This document shows, one piece after another, positions 51,297 to 63,212 of a stretch of DNA of 64,000 nucleotides; positions within the stretch are counted from its first letter, which is position 1; each line of letters starts with the position of its first letter. The stretch is taken from the NCBI GenBank assembly GCA_948470475.1, contig OX419345.1:19134739-19198738 (forward strand), read 5' to 3'. This DNA is from Galaxea fascicularis. Its lineage: Eukaryota > Cnidaria > Anthozoa > Scleractinia > Euphylliidae. The position numbers were made by a program, and so were the translations under genes. Below the pieces are notes generated by a model that had not been told where the DNA came from, made no database searches, and saw only the letters and a list, made by a program, of their open reading frames with translations.

Positions 51297-51470
51297 TGGT
51301 TTTATCAACGGAGTTGATAATGTAAACTGACCATCGTACAGGGATTCTAAAAGCTGGCGTTTCGAGCGTTAGCCCTTCGTCAGAGTGAATCGAAAAAACC
51401 GATTCCTGGCTCTATGGCGCTCTAAAGGAAGTTCAGTACCATGGGTTTTCAAAACGCAGCACGAGTCACC
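51297..51470 (-). mobile_element. Penelope-like element terminal fragment with hammerhead-like motif
   Basis: The minus strand reads CTGACGAAGGGCTAACGCTC then GAAACGCCAGC, the CUGANGA...GAAAC arrangement of hammerhead motifs in Penelope-like element ends, followed by AGAATCCCTGTACGATGGTC and the TTTACA..CAACTCCGTTGATAAAACC sequence. A second copy of the last part lies at 59757-59820. Only the end of the element is present. Confidence 0.7.
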
Positions 51471-52867
51471 CATTTTGATGTCCCTCTGTTGAAAGTGATG
51501 GTGGCTGTACAAATTAAGTTCATATGAGCTATAAATCATATATTAAAAATCAATATTTGCAGTCTTTTTGGCGTTCTTTGACCTCATTGTTACTTCCTTC
51601 AAATAACCTCGCACACTAAAATAGTGCAATTGCATTTTACTGACTGAATGGTAAAATTTCATGCTCGAAATCTACCATATTTTATTTCCGATGCAGATGT
51701 ATTATCAAGCGCTCAAATGATCGACCATCACATGCAGCTTGATAAAGCTCTCAGTAGTTGCTTGCTAAGAAAGGTCTCGATTTCTTGCGTAGATTTGCGA
51801 TACTGGCCTGTGTGTGATGTACAATGTGATAAAATACCATTGTAGGCAATTTACTACGCAAATATATTAAAACACGCCTTAGCTTAACTCCACATAATAT
51901 TGAAATTACAGCGGTTGTGCATGATAATGTTATTCGTCATGAATTAGCGCTTGCTGTGAACTCTCTTGTTACATTTTTGCCACCTTTATACAGAGAATGA
52001 ATGCCCATAGATTGTGTTTGTGATGCAAATGAAATAAATCCTGGCAAATGCTGTTGGGAGGATTATTTGTTACATGGCAGGCGTTTTTCATAACAAGATC
52101 TTACCCAAATTACTGGATTTTGTTATTTACTGCAAACAGTTATACCATCTCGCAAGTACAAATTGCACAATGTCCGCCGGTTAAGGCGCGATTATCCCGC
52201 GTGTTCAGTGGTTCAGACTCGTAGAAAGTAGATTAAATCAGTGTTTTCTCATTGAGATGATCTAATTGCGCTGAATTTTATAAAAGAGGTTGGGATTATA
52301 TGAATTGAACCTGTACGAGACCAAAGAAGACCGAAGCAAACGAAATCGCTAAAATAACATTCCTCTCGTGTTTTGAGTACAGAACACGTGGGATCCCAAA
52401 CGTGGATTCTACTTCACATAAATTTATGTTGGAAAACAAACCTCAAAATGAAACATTACCTTATTTGATGAATTCTGGATAGTTTTACTGCTGTAACGTA
52501 CAGTAGGACTACAGAAAGGCTCAGAGACTGCGTAGCCCACAACTCTGTTACCGCCCGCTTCCAAGAGTGCATTTGAAAGAATGGCCGCATTGAATGACTT
52601 GTTTGAATCTCCCTTGGGACATTAGCACGAGTACCTAGCCCCCTCCCCGTGTCCGGACGGGCTCTACTCAGGATATTGGGACATTGTTCTGCGGGAACTT
52701 TGCAAATTTAAGTACTCGTCCAGTGCAGCTCTAGCCATACCATCTTTTCAGCTCCTCAAACTCTACGAAATAATATCTAAATAGCTAATTAGATTCGAAA
52801 AAGCTTTACAACTTTTGTTCATTGATAGTTTGCGACTGATAATGTCCAGACATAACATGTCGATGAT
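51471..52867. other. Intergenic, nothing recognised
   Basis: No domain or exon chain seen; the 51648-51845 frame is unassigned. Confidence 0.3.
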
Positions 52868-53063
52868 CAATGACATCAACAGGTAATCAATGCAATGAGT
52901 AATCAATCACTGGGTAATCGACCGGTGATCAACTGATTACTCGGGCAACCATACGACTCAATTAGGGCAATGACAGTAATCAATACCGTGAAATTAAACC
53001 GCCACACACCAAAAATTTGGAGTACCAATAATCCAGGACTTCCATACAATTGACCTGCTCAGT

Positions 53064-53205
53064 GGCTTCATAGCTCAGTTGGTTACAGCATCTTACCGTT
53101 ATCGCGAGGTCACGTGTTCAAACCCCGTTGAAGTCCTGAATAGGATCAGTCTTCATTTGATTTCATTTGCGCAGTTCATATGATTCATTTCATATACATC
53201 TCTCA
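53064..53205 (+). mobile_element. tRNA-derived SINE (family 1)
   Basis: Head GGCTTCATAGCTCAGTTGGT, B-box TGTTCAAACCCCG, then GAAGTCCTGAATAGG and tail TTCATTTGATTTCATTTG. The middle of the usual tail (CAGGCTTC...AATTGCG) is deleted. Confidence 0.8.
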
Positions 53206-53358
53206 GACTAGAAGAAAGTTGGAATAGACAGACTTTCATTTTTGTTGGATTTTATGCCATTCGACGATCCCGATGACTATTCAATGACGTCAAAGACTAG
53301 AAATTTTGTGTAGCATCGATTAGACATCGATTACTCATTAAGCATTGCCAATACTCAA

Positions 53359-55124
53359 TGGCCGTTTTTATACTAGAGACGCATTATCCGTCCAGACGAC
53401 TTATGCGTCTTCCATTTTATCCGACTAGCTCATTTCCGACAGATCATATTACCTTCGGGTCCTCCAGGACCCGAAAGAAAAAAAATCCGCAAAAAATCGT
53501 GTTATTTTCGATTTTCTCCAAATTTGGAACACACCAAGTTGATAAATTTACCCAGTTCCTGTGCAAATTTGCGTAGGATACGTCAAGTTAGCTTATAAAA
53601 CGATTTTTTTGTGTTGGCCCATTCCCGACAGATCCTCTTTTTATGGGTCGTTTACGACCCATAAGAAAAAAAAAATCCGAAAAAAATCGTGTTATTTCCG
53701 ATTTTCGCCACATTTGGTACACACAAAGTTGAGAGATTTACCCACTTCCTGTGCGAATTTGCGTAGGATACGTCAAATCAGCTTACATATAACAATTTTT
53801 TTTGTGTTGACCCGTTCCCGACAGATCCTCTTTCTATGGGTCGTGAGAGACCCATAAGAGAAAAAATTCCGCGAAAAATCGCGTTATTTCCGATCTTCGC
53901 CAAATTTGGCACACAGGAAGTAGAGAGATTTACCCAGTCCCTGTGCGAATTTGCGTAGGATACGTCAAATCAGCTTACATGACGAATCTTCTGCGTTGTT
54001 TCATTTCACCCTGGGCGAATTTGGCTTCGTCGGCGAAGAGAGTTCGAACGGTGAATTTGTCGACTAAAATGGTTTTAGAAATGATACTTCAAGGGGAAAA
54101 AGATCGCTTGGGGATGTAGAAGGATAAGGAAAGCGAACCAGACGAAGAACTGGAATGCGAGAGCGAAATTCAAGGTATGCGATGCGATTTAGTTTCGACC
54201 GCGTGGTTTCAAGCGCTACGAAATATCGTCTTGTAATGCGAGGAAATACTCTTCGCGTTGCTTTTATACGTTTGAATCCTCGCCAATTTCATGAATTGTA
54301 TCCGTAAATTCACATTTGAGGGCTCAAAGGTTGTTTCGGAGTGATTTTAGGTCAAACAACGCGTTATTTAATTACAGACTCGTAATTCAATAGAGGTGTT
54401 GACAGATTGTGATTATGTTGCTATGGGGACAGAGAGGGGTCAGAGGGGGGTCAAAAAAAATTTCAAAATAATTCCGGCTTTGAACTTTTTCGGCCAAATT
54501 TTCAGGTCATTTTGATTACAGAATAAGCATCATTTCATCTTTCGACACCTTAGGACCATATTACAACCATTTGGAGAAATATTCATTTTTTCTCAAAAGT
54601 GATGCATAAATTATGCTAATTTGTCTCTTTCAGAATTTTTTTCTGAAATATTCTGGGCTTTCATGATAAGATATATTTTTTTCCAAAAAGTCCATTTTAT
54701 ACACTTTCAAATGAGATATTTTATTCCACATTGCTGTAAATACTTGTGGAGAAAAAAATTAAAACATGTGATACTGTAAAATTTGTCTCTTTTGTGATTG
54801 TTGAAAAAGAGCTAGTGTAAAGACGGGACGAACTATATGGGACGCATTATCCGTCTGAACACTTTGGGCAAACATATGTACTTCCTCTGGTTATGCGTCT
54901 TCAGTATGAAGACGGGCACAAGGCGACTTATGCTTCCAGACGAACTCTCACTCGAAATTCGTCGTTCAAGACGAATTACGAAGGATAGTTCGTCTAGACG
55001 CCTAATGCGTACCGTCTTGTGCCCGTCTTTATACTGGAGGCGCATAACTAGACGAGGCACATACACGTATGTTGGTTCAAAGTCGTCCAGACGGATAACG
55101 CGTCTCTCGGTATAAAAACGGCCA
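53359..55124. mobile_element. 1.77 kb non-autonomous DNA transposon with GGCCGTTTTTATAC ends
   Basis: The terminal inverted repeats are TGGCCGTTTTTATACTAGAG and its counterpart CTCTCGGTATAAAAACGGCCA, continuing inward as ACGCATTATCCGTCCAGACGAC. Subterminal copies of GACGCATTATCCGTC recur at about 54840 and the 54840-55080 section is itself a foldback (GACGGGCACAAG / CTTGTGCCCGTC). AAT on both flanks could be a 3-bp duplication as in Harbinger-type elements, but this is weak. The interior carries three tandem repeats and no intact transposase. Confidence 0.7.
53431..54003 (+). repeat. Three tandem repeats of about 190 bp with conserved stem-loops
   Basis: Units start at about 53431, 53620 and 53813, each with the order CCGACAGATC, a short hairpin, AAAAAATCGTGTTATTTTCGAT, TTACCCA and GCGTAGGATACGTCAA. 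The hairpins differ in sequence but stay paired (see findings). Confidence 0.85.
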
Positions 55125-55190
55125 ATGATTAATCAACTGATTACGCAATGATTACCCGTTGATTACGCATTGATTATATTGATGTCATCA

Positions 55191-58100
55191 GGGATTGAGG
55201 TGCCGTTGTTTTGCTTTAACACCCACGTTTGATACCCGAGAAATGCTTTACTCAGAGACTTAAGCTTCTTACAGACCTTGACGCTCTCGGAGCCGAAAAA
55301 TCCGAAGATTATAACTTGCTGAGGTGTAGGTTGATTCAAAATGAGCGCGCGCGACTGATTGTTTCACGAGCTGTGGTCTGTCCAACTACTGCATATATCT
55401 ACGGGTTGAGTGGAAGCTGGGCGAAACAAGCTTATGGAAAACCAGGAATCCGAAAACCGGAAAGTCGGCTAGCCCGAAAGCTGGTATTGAGAAAACCGGA
55501 GCGCCGGAAATGCGAAAACCAGAAAAAGGAATTGCGAAAGAAATATATTTTATCAGCAAAACTATAGAAATAATATGGTGGACTTGCGTAACTTTTGAAA
55601 AAAAAAAAAGATTCCCGAGGCTAAATTTGCATTCATAATAAACAGCTCATCACGTCGCTTTAAAATTGTTCATTGCTTCGTGACAAGCAAAGTACTTTGC
55701 AGTTAAGCGAAAATGTTTCATAGCAAACGAAGGGACCATTTTAGTTTCAGATTGATTCAAACCACTGTCAGTAAATTCAAAGAAATGCAGACCAATCGTT
55801 TCCAAACCGACTTCAATATCATTGCGTAGTTCTTGATATCTATAATTTTCTCTTTATCATTTAAGTCACTGACACACTTTGATCGATTTTACAAAGTACT
55901 AGAATAGATGGTCCTGTGCAAGGTTATGCTGACTCAGTCTTTCAGATATAACCCGAATTTACACTTCCAGAATGCTGTGTTCGTGGATGGACGAAGCGTT
56001 GTCCCATCCGCGCTGGCTGTCATAATTCGTGCCAGGCCCATCGCCAGCTCGCGTCTGGCGGCTTCACCGCTCGCACAGCAGCACCTGGTTACAGGCTTTG
56101 TTTCTCATCTAGATGGTCCGTTGTTTACCAGATTTTCGGCAAAGTGGATCTTGGCGCGAACTTCTCTGCCATGATGACGGCTCTTTTACTATATAGTCTA
56201 TCCGAAACGCTATTCTAGTTGTTCAAGTGATTTAGAAGCTACAATTAATCTTACTAAAGCCGAGTCTTTGATTTATTCTAGAAAAAAAATTATGTTTACC
56301 TTCATAACTGGCTTTAATTATTGTTTGCTGCGAGGAAAATAAATTTAGGCACACAGAGAGTTGTGAAAAAGAAGCCGACATGGAGACCCAAAGGCAAGCT
56401 CAGATGTAAGAGGCAAAACTTAGGGAAAACGCCCCAATAGGAGCAAGATAAATAAATTAAAATGTTTTTGACGAGAAATTAATTTCAAATTGTTGATATT
56501 GGCCGTAGTTTTCCATTAACATGATGAATCCTAAATATCTCGAAATGAATTTAATTTGCAGGAACCACTTTGTATTGGTCTCCTACGCAGCCTGCCGTTT
56601 TTTTTACGTCGTCAGGTCTCTATTCAACAGATGGCCGAGGAAAGACAACCGAAAGAAAAAGGGTAGAAAGGGAACGAGATGGTATCTATAATTGCCCAGT
56701 CTTAGTTTACTTAACTTCAATTCCTGTTGATTACTAATAAGGAGTTAAGATTTCTACTTGTTGCATTTTAATGCCGGACGAACTCTTGAAATGAAAATTG
56801 CTATTGTGGGCATCAAATGACGTAAACTCGTCATCAAAGCAGCTAGTTAAACATCACGTAGATACAACTCATACAAGACAATAACAGTCTCTTTTCATCC
56901 TGGAGACGTTACATGAGCCGACACTAGCTACACGCAAGTGGCAGTTTCAGTTGCAGCCCGCACGCAGGAGATTAATCTAGCTGAGATAAGCTGGGTATCT
57001 GTTAACCAAACTCTTAGAGAAGCATCGACAGGTACTATAGTGCTAGTTAGCTTAACTCATGGAAAAACGTAGTTAAATTACACGTTAGATTTCATCGTAA
57101 ATTTGAACTTACTGTGAAGTATAATTTTTACACCACATGTGCCGATGGCAGTCACATCTAGACGTCGTTTGAAAGTACTCTTTTTGCCGCTTTCTTGCGC
57201 GAGCGTGAACTTAGTTCAATTTAAAAGGATTAAGCGCTTCTGATTTCATAATTGAAGCTAGTGACACACACAACATCGTGCAGCATTTGTTGCTCTACAA
57301 ATGTTGCACGATGTTAAGTTGCAGCAACTCGGTTGAACGCCGGAATAGAGCTCGTCTCAAATTTGCGTTCAACCTTGTTCGTCAACGTTCAAGATGACAT
57401 AATACACTGTTCAACATTTGTAAGATAAAAAGCTTTGAGTTAAGCTGAACTTTGCCAATTAAGAGAGCCTTTTTTTCAAGATTTAAAACGACCAGTTACA
57501 AGACAACTGAAAAATGAAACGCAACTTAGCGATAATAAGTTGTAACTGTAAGCGAGAGTTTTTCAACGAAACGCCACTGGCTTTCTAATGGCCTGGCTGT
57601 TCTGGCTTCAAAACGCCGTGATCCATGGCGTGGAAAAAAAACTGCTTGTTTTTGTTTTTTTTTTTTACAACTTTAATGGTACCGAGTACTTTTTATCGGT
57701 TGTCTGCCATAATTTGAGCGGTCGTGTACACGATCGAGTCTTCTTTGAAGTGTGATAGGTTTTGTCATGAGTAATTAGATGCAAAAAGCTGATAGACATG
57801 CTTTCTTTGAAAACTGATCCTCTATATTAAAAACTTGCTTTGCTTTACTTTTAAATCCAAGATTTCAGATTGAAAATAATCTTACTTTGTAATTTTCACC
57901 CCAGAATCAAAAGATCTAGCCACTCCCTGACCACGAAACAAAATAGAATTCGTCATCACTGTACTTTGTATTTAGTATTGATGAACTGTTTTGCTAGCTG
58001 AATAAACACCAGATCAGGGGATTTGGAATTTATGCAAAGTAAAGGGAACTGATTTTTAAGTTTATTTAGACCTTCATAACAGGAGATTTGGACTATTCTT

Positions 58101-59756
58101 GGACTTCTAATTTTTTTTACTATTTAGTGACATAACTCTGACAAATATCAAGAAACTGACAGAAGGACCGAGCGACTTCCTAGCTACTCTGCTATGTATC
58201 ATTATTAAACAACTACTTTTATCTCAACGAATCACACTAATTGAAATACAGATGGCAGTTTCACACCCTTTTAAAATCTAGAGCCCTAACAGTTGGAAAA
58301 GTCTTATTAATAGCTTATTGAAAAGTTTCAAACCGACAACGGCTCATCAACGATTGTCACACTCTACTATGATAATCATATGCAGTTTTTAATGGCATTA
58401 CACATTCTTTGGTTACGTTTTACACTTATAATTCGAGAAATAATTTTCTTCACGGCATAGCACCATATACTGGATTAAATCGTTTTCCTTAAAGTACCTC
58501 TTTCCATGGCTTGCAATATTACCGACATCGTAAACACTAGTGTCAATCGGAGCTCACACCCCTGTATTGTGATTATTAAAACACAGAACACATGCCATTT
58601 TGGCATTTTGGGCACCTCGGCTTTCTATATTTTTCAAGCATGATGACTAGAAAAACGGCAACATACATACAACTGACTGTATATCAAGTTCAGCTCCAGA
58701 GGATACAAAACAATTAGTTTGGGGTTACGTTTATTTGTTAAAACTGTTAATTACTTTTATTAAAAAAATGCAACTGAGCCCTCTATAAGAGCTCTTGTCC
58801 TCGAAGTCGGAATCTCGACACATGCTTTGAACTGCGGTTTAAAAATATTATTCGCTGGCTTACTGAATAAGGACTCCCGGAAATTGGGAGAAAAACAATA
58901 CCTTATCACTCTAGGTCAGCGATAGAGATACTACGTTAACTAAATATTTTTGGCTTGCCCTCAAATGAAAGATTTGGAGCACCTACAGGGAACAGGGCTA
59001 CTTTAGCAATTTGGTCCACCTAGTTTACAGGTGTCGGAGGCCGGCTTTGTTAGAACGAAGCATATAACAATGGACACTATTATTATGCATTGCATAATAA
59101 TAGTGTCCATTGTTATAAATGAGTCCATTGTTGTAAATGAGTCAAAGACGTTAACCCCAAAGTAATTTAACTACCGGTAATTAAGATCGAGTTTTCTTTA
59201 TTATGTATTGTTATATCGTTGTATTGTCGTAGCGTTGATAAAAGGCTTAGTACTTCAGAAACTGAGTGATTGTAAAGCAAAACACGGCACGGCCTTACTC
59301 ACACCGGCTCGGCATCTTTTACAAGTGCTCTGTGAACTCTAAGGAGATCTCTCTCGGAATAATCCACCCGAAACTGATGAAAAGATGGTAAAGTGAATAC
59401 CTATTAGCTTATATAGTCGAATGTCTTTAACTCTAGCCAATCGAAAAAACCGCCCAGGGTATTGAATTTCATCTTCTACCTCTCACGCGCTAGGTTTTTC
59501 AAGTTATACAGAGTGCTGACTGGCCGGATTACGAAGATTCAGAAGGCAAAAAAACTTCTCAACAGTTCTATAGACGAGCATCTGTCGTTGCGAGGCACAT
59601 TGATCCTCAGGCTAGAAATCTTTGTTTTCGTTTCTTACTCAATACTAAATATATTGGGTAAAAACTTTGCTTTCTGTGGGACAATTGTGAATTCGACTCA
59701 GTTTACCTTGATGTAGTTTGAGGTTATTTTTCGTACTCTATTCGACGGTTTTCAGA
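55191..59756. other. 4.6 kb region without a supported gene; two hairpins
   Basis: A hairpin at 57272-57315 (AACATCGTGCAGCATTTG / CAAATGTTGCACGATGTT) looks like the core of a MITE. A 27-bp-arm palindrome lies at 59063-59117. About 55440-55550 is a low-complexity stretch of GAAAACCGGAAAG-like words. The frames at 55229-55567, 55908-56174 and 59462-59716 have no recognisable domains. Confidence 0.4.
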
Positions 59757-60160
59757 AAACTAAAATTTGGTATTATCAACAGAGTTGGTTGTGTAAATTG
59801 ACCACCGTACAGGGATTCTTAGCTTACCAAATGTTTGTGTACTACTTCCCCACCGACGCAGCACCACAATTTCTTTAGAAACTAACCCCTCAGAAAACTG
59901 TCCCGTCCTGTGAACACGGGTGGTTTTAACATTTTGATAATCATCGCTGGCCTCTAGCAGACTGGACATTTCTTGGTTTAGTAGCACTGATATTTTTACT
60001 GTAAATGGTGCGAACCCAGGAGTCATATCATAGCCAAGTGGAGTACGATCGTCCGGGTGAGTATAGTCCTGAAAAGGACAGTTAAAGGCGACATTGACTG
60101 ACGTTTCGACAACTTGCGTGGAAGTTATATTATCATCAGAGTCAAGTGATTTGTGTAACG
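59757..60160 (-). mobile_element. Penelope-like element 3' region with hammerhead-like motif
   Basis: The minus strand from about 60145 reads GACTCTGATGATAATATAAC ... AACTTCCACGCAAGTTGTCG ... GAAACGTCAGTC, again CUGAUGA followed by a stem and GAAAC. It continues as ACTATACTCACCCGGACGATCG and GACTCCTGGGTTCGCACC, then ends with CCCTGTACGGTGGTCAATTTACACAACC at about 59815-59780, the same terminal sequence as at 51297. The open frame at 59760-60026 (KEIVVLRRWGSSTQTFG) lies inside this stretch; I cannot tell whether it is a real insert. Confidence 0.65.
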
Positions 60161-60429
60161 TCAGTAGGTGGTATAAATACTCTGTTCGTTGATGTGATTG
60201 GCTAACGAAGTCGTGATGTTATTGGTGGACTTTCTGTTAAGCCTAGTTGTCATTGGTTGTGAAAACTGTACTTAATGATTGGTACGTTTCGATCCGTCTT
60301 TTGTTAGTCTAATGTTTGTATGTGTATTGTTAGTAAAATTAGCCGGTCTGTTGTTTGTCTGTTTTAAACAGTGATTGGTGCGTTTCGATCTGTCTTTGTT
60401 GGTCTAATGTCCGTGCGTGTGCTGTTGTC

Positions 60430-60970
60430 GGTCAGTCTGTTGTTTGTCTGTTGTTTATGTCGTCGACAAGTCGTTTGTAAGGTGCGGAAAGTTGTAGGTA
60501 ACGGTTTAGTGGTGTCTGTTCTAAGTTAGTAAGCCAGCTTTCCAGTACGATTCTTTGGTAGTATTAGTACTGTATGTAACGCCGCATTCAGCAGAATCCC
60601 AGTCAATTCTGTGGTTTAATTTGTCTGTAAATGGTGTTCAGCAACGTTATTGTTGAGGTCACCATTTCTCGTCGCTCGTCTGTGTTCAGTCAGTCTTATG
60701 TTCAAGTTTCTCAGCTGGTCTTACCGATATAGTTGGCCTGCCAGTCGCAGCATTTGATCTTATAAAATGCTCCTCGTTTGTCCTTTGGTTCGTCAGTTGT
60801 TGTCGTAAAGTAGGGATGAGTTTGTGAGCAACACGGATGTTGTAGGGTTGTAGGATGCGTGCAATGGCTTCAGAGGTGCCTTTGATATAGGGTGTCCAGT
60901 AGCTTAGCGACAGCTGTCGCGTTAATGTTCGTAACGTTAGATTCTGCACGGTAAGTGTTGCGTCTAGCAA
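60430..60970 (-). pseudogene. Penelope-like element, C-terminal GIY-YIG endonuclease region (broken)
   Basis: The minus strand gives SLSYWTPYIKGTSEAIARIL and QPYNIRVAHKLIPTLRQQLT, the segment just after the reverse transcriptase in Penelope-like elements. In shifted frames it then gives KCCDWQANYIGKTS, LRLTEHRRATRNGDLNNNVA and LESWLTNLEQTPLNR, as far as I can read them. The YIGKT and RLTEH blocks mark the GIY-YIG nuclease. At least two frameshifts and a stop make it dead. The 3' region with the hammerhead-like motif follows in the expected order. Confidence 0.75.
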
Positions 60971-61244
60971 ACTGAGTCGCGGTTGTAATTGTTTTTACTG
61001 AAAGCGTTGTCTAAGTACTCGCGTTCGTCTGCTAAACCGTCTGCTAACGTGAGTCACAAAGCAGTGTCGTTTACTTTAATGTCTGTTATTAACTTCTAGA
61101 ATTCTCGTTTATTTTTTTTTTTTTCTGGCCATGTATACAAAATGTATACATACCTGGCTTTAGTTGCCAAGTAAATCGACAACGAAGATCATTTCATCAT
61201 TCCTTTTTTTTGGCCTTGACATGTTTTAGGTTAAAACAAGAACC

Positions 61245-61395
61245 ATGCATACATTCATTGCTGTTTTTCTCCTGGCTGTCCAATCCTTCTGTGATGGTGT
61301 ACCTCGGAATAAATATCCAGTGCTACATATCCCTGATGATGTTGTGGTGAATGGCGGATTCATGTACGATGAAGGAGACGAAGAGAAACGAGCAT
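61245..61395 (+). CDS. Gene F: first coding exon (signal peptide + propeptide) of another family member
   Basis: MHTFIAVFLLAVQSFCDG is a clean signal peptide. It is followed by an acidic propeptide to DEGDEEKRA and a strong donor AGCAT/GTAAGT, leaving phase 1. Length 151 nt, 50 residues plus one base. A splice acceptor (ATGTTTTAG) lies 15 nt before the ATG. Design (secretion signal, propeptide ending Lys-Arg next to a phase-1 border, acceptor before the start) matches genes A, C and E. No ShKT or CAP exon follows in the remaining 2.6 kb, so the rest lies beyond the window or the exon is orphaned. Confidence 0.65.
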
Positions 61396-61574
61396 GTAAG
61401 TGCAAATAAACCTGTGTGTAAGTGCCTTCAGACAAGCGTTGAGTTGATTGTCTACATTACTCAATGTGGAGCTGGCTCGATTATAATAATAACAACTTTA
61501 TTCAGTCTCAAATCGTTCTGGCCGAACATGAGTGCTATACTAAGTGGGGAGACTGTAAATCAAATAAACTTTAA

Positions 61575-61755
61575 ATCAGATCAAATGTTGGTTTTGAGGA
61601 GAGTGGGAAACCGGAGTACCCGGAGGAAAACCTCTCGGAGCAGAGTAGAGAACCAACAAACTTAGCCCACTTATGACGCCGAGTGTGGGAATCGAACCCA
61701 GGACACATTGCTGGAAGGCGAGAGCTCTTACTGCGCCAACTCTGCTCCCAATTGT
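61575..61755 (-). mobile_element. tRNA-derived SINE (family 2)
   Basis: The minus strand reads GGGAGCAGAGTTGGCGCAGT, AAGAGCTCTCGCCTTCCAGC, B-box GGGTTCGATTCCCACACTCG and the tail CTCCGGTTTCCCACTCTCCTC. It lies in the presumed first intron of gene F. Confidence 0.8.
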
Positions 61756-62847
61756 TGGTGTTCTGGGCTTCCCGCTCACTCCGTCCTGTTTTCTCGAAGT
61801 ATTGCAGGCAACTGAAATATGAAAATAAATATGGAGGGTGTATTGTCTCAAAAGGTTTAAGACTGACACCCTCAGTGTGTAATGAGCTAAGCGAAGACGT
61901 AGAAATTACACGATATTTCTCAAGTGACACCTTAGATTTGCCATACTTCGTCCCCAGTAGTCCAGGGAGAAACCAAACTCGACCAAAAGGCTATCTAACT
62001 TAGGGCCTCTTCCTAGGAGCCCTGTTTTCGAGATCTCGGCACATTTGAGGCTGCTAAAACAAAGAAAATCGAGAACTTCTCGCCAGGCTTCAGTTCTTCG
62101 TTAACTTTCACGCCTGAATGGTCGCGTCACCAAGTTTTCAAATGTTAAATCTCTCTATGATCATGAACAGAAGCCAATTTCACCTCGGTAACCGAGCCAG
62201 CCCGATTAACCGGGCTGTTATGAAGAGGCCATTTAAAGAAGAACACCAAAGTTTCTAACAAGATGGAATTTTATTTGTTGGCAAAATCATTAAACGTTTA
62301 AAACAGAAACTCTTTGTCGAAAATAAAAACAAATTTGCTGTGAGTCTATGTGGTTGACGTCAAGTTTGTTTTCAAACTGATGAGGTTAAAAGAGTTTAAA
62401 CCTTACCCAGATGGCCATCTACCCTCCTTCCGAGTCTGTTTTGTTTCAGTTTTGGTATTGACTGTCATCCGATTGGCGTTTTTATTGTTCGCCTTTGATT
62501 CTAAGCCTGGGGGGCGAGGCACATTGGTTTTCTCCCATCTTTGTCATAACTTGAAACTCGGCACGTGCAAAGCAAGTCCAAATCTGTTTCTTTTATGTCT
62601 CAAGTGAAATGATGATTGTGCTGCCAAAATGCAAATTCCGTGCACTTGTATGCACTTTTTTCGACAGTTCAAAGCGCCAAAACAGTGTCTCACCTTCGGC
62701 GACGCTGAAAGCCTAACTAAAATTTGTTTTATTTTTTATTTTGTCTCCTGTGTTAGTGTATATTATTAGTATGTCAAATTTGTCTTATTGTTGTTTCGGT
62801 AATCTATTGTCACATCTATAAGCGTACTTTCGTAATCATTGTTTTCA
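61756..62847. other. Presumed intron or flank of gene F, nothing recognised
   Basis: The frames at 61683-62003 and 62350-62607 show no domain and no good splice context. Confidence 0.3.
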
Positions 62848-63212
62848 AAGGGACCTTAGGCAACGACGACGGCAACGAGAACGTCATTTCAAATATAATT
62901 TCTCGTTTTTGTAACTCTTTCGCGATTATTCCAATTTGTTTAACATGAAAAATGCTGGATAGCTGTCCAGGGCCTTAATTACTGTGAACGGTGTTAAAGC
63001 AAAGAAAACGAAAGAAAAACTCCCCGTCATGCGCTCACGTTCTCGAGAAAACCTAAAATTTGGTCATTTCATGTTGTTGTTTTGCAGAGGACGGCAAAGA
63101 AATGTGCCAAAATGTAAAACGCACGTGCAGAGTATTGTTTTGGCTCATTAATTAATCCTATTGTTTTGTGGCGATCTCGCAGTCGTCGTTGCGTCGTTGC
63201 TCAAGCTCCCTT
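62848..63212. mobile_element. MITE with AAGGGACCTTAGGCAACGACGACG ends
   Basis: The left end AAGGGACCTTAGGCAACGAC pairs with the right end GTCGTTGCTCAAGCTCCCTT (written here with small gaps). It is related to the element at 17024-17288 in inverted orientation: both contain TTTTTGTAACTCT, AACACCGTTCA-like and TGGTCATTTCA words. Confidence 0.75.

Larger units (their letters stand above)
52868..55190. mobile_element. Nested inverted-repeat element (outer GATGACATCAAtAtAATCAATG arms)
   Basis: The left arm (about 52868-52940) and the right arm (about 55127-55190) both contain GACATCAA, GTAATCAATGC and GGGTAATC words in inverted order. The space between is filled by a family 1 SINE and a 1.77 kb transposon, so at least three insertions are layered here. 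Confidence 0.55.

Noticed and set aside
53357..53857. Two overlapping plus-strand frames (KKKNPQKIVLFS and KKKKIRKKSCYF)
   Set aside because: Read-through of the 190-bp tandem repeats; no conservation of frame between units.
61571..62003. Overlapping frames on both strands
   Set aside because: They run through the family 2 SINE; no splice or domain support.
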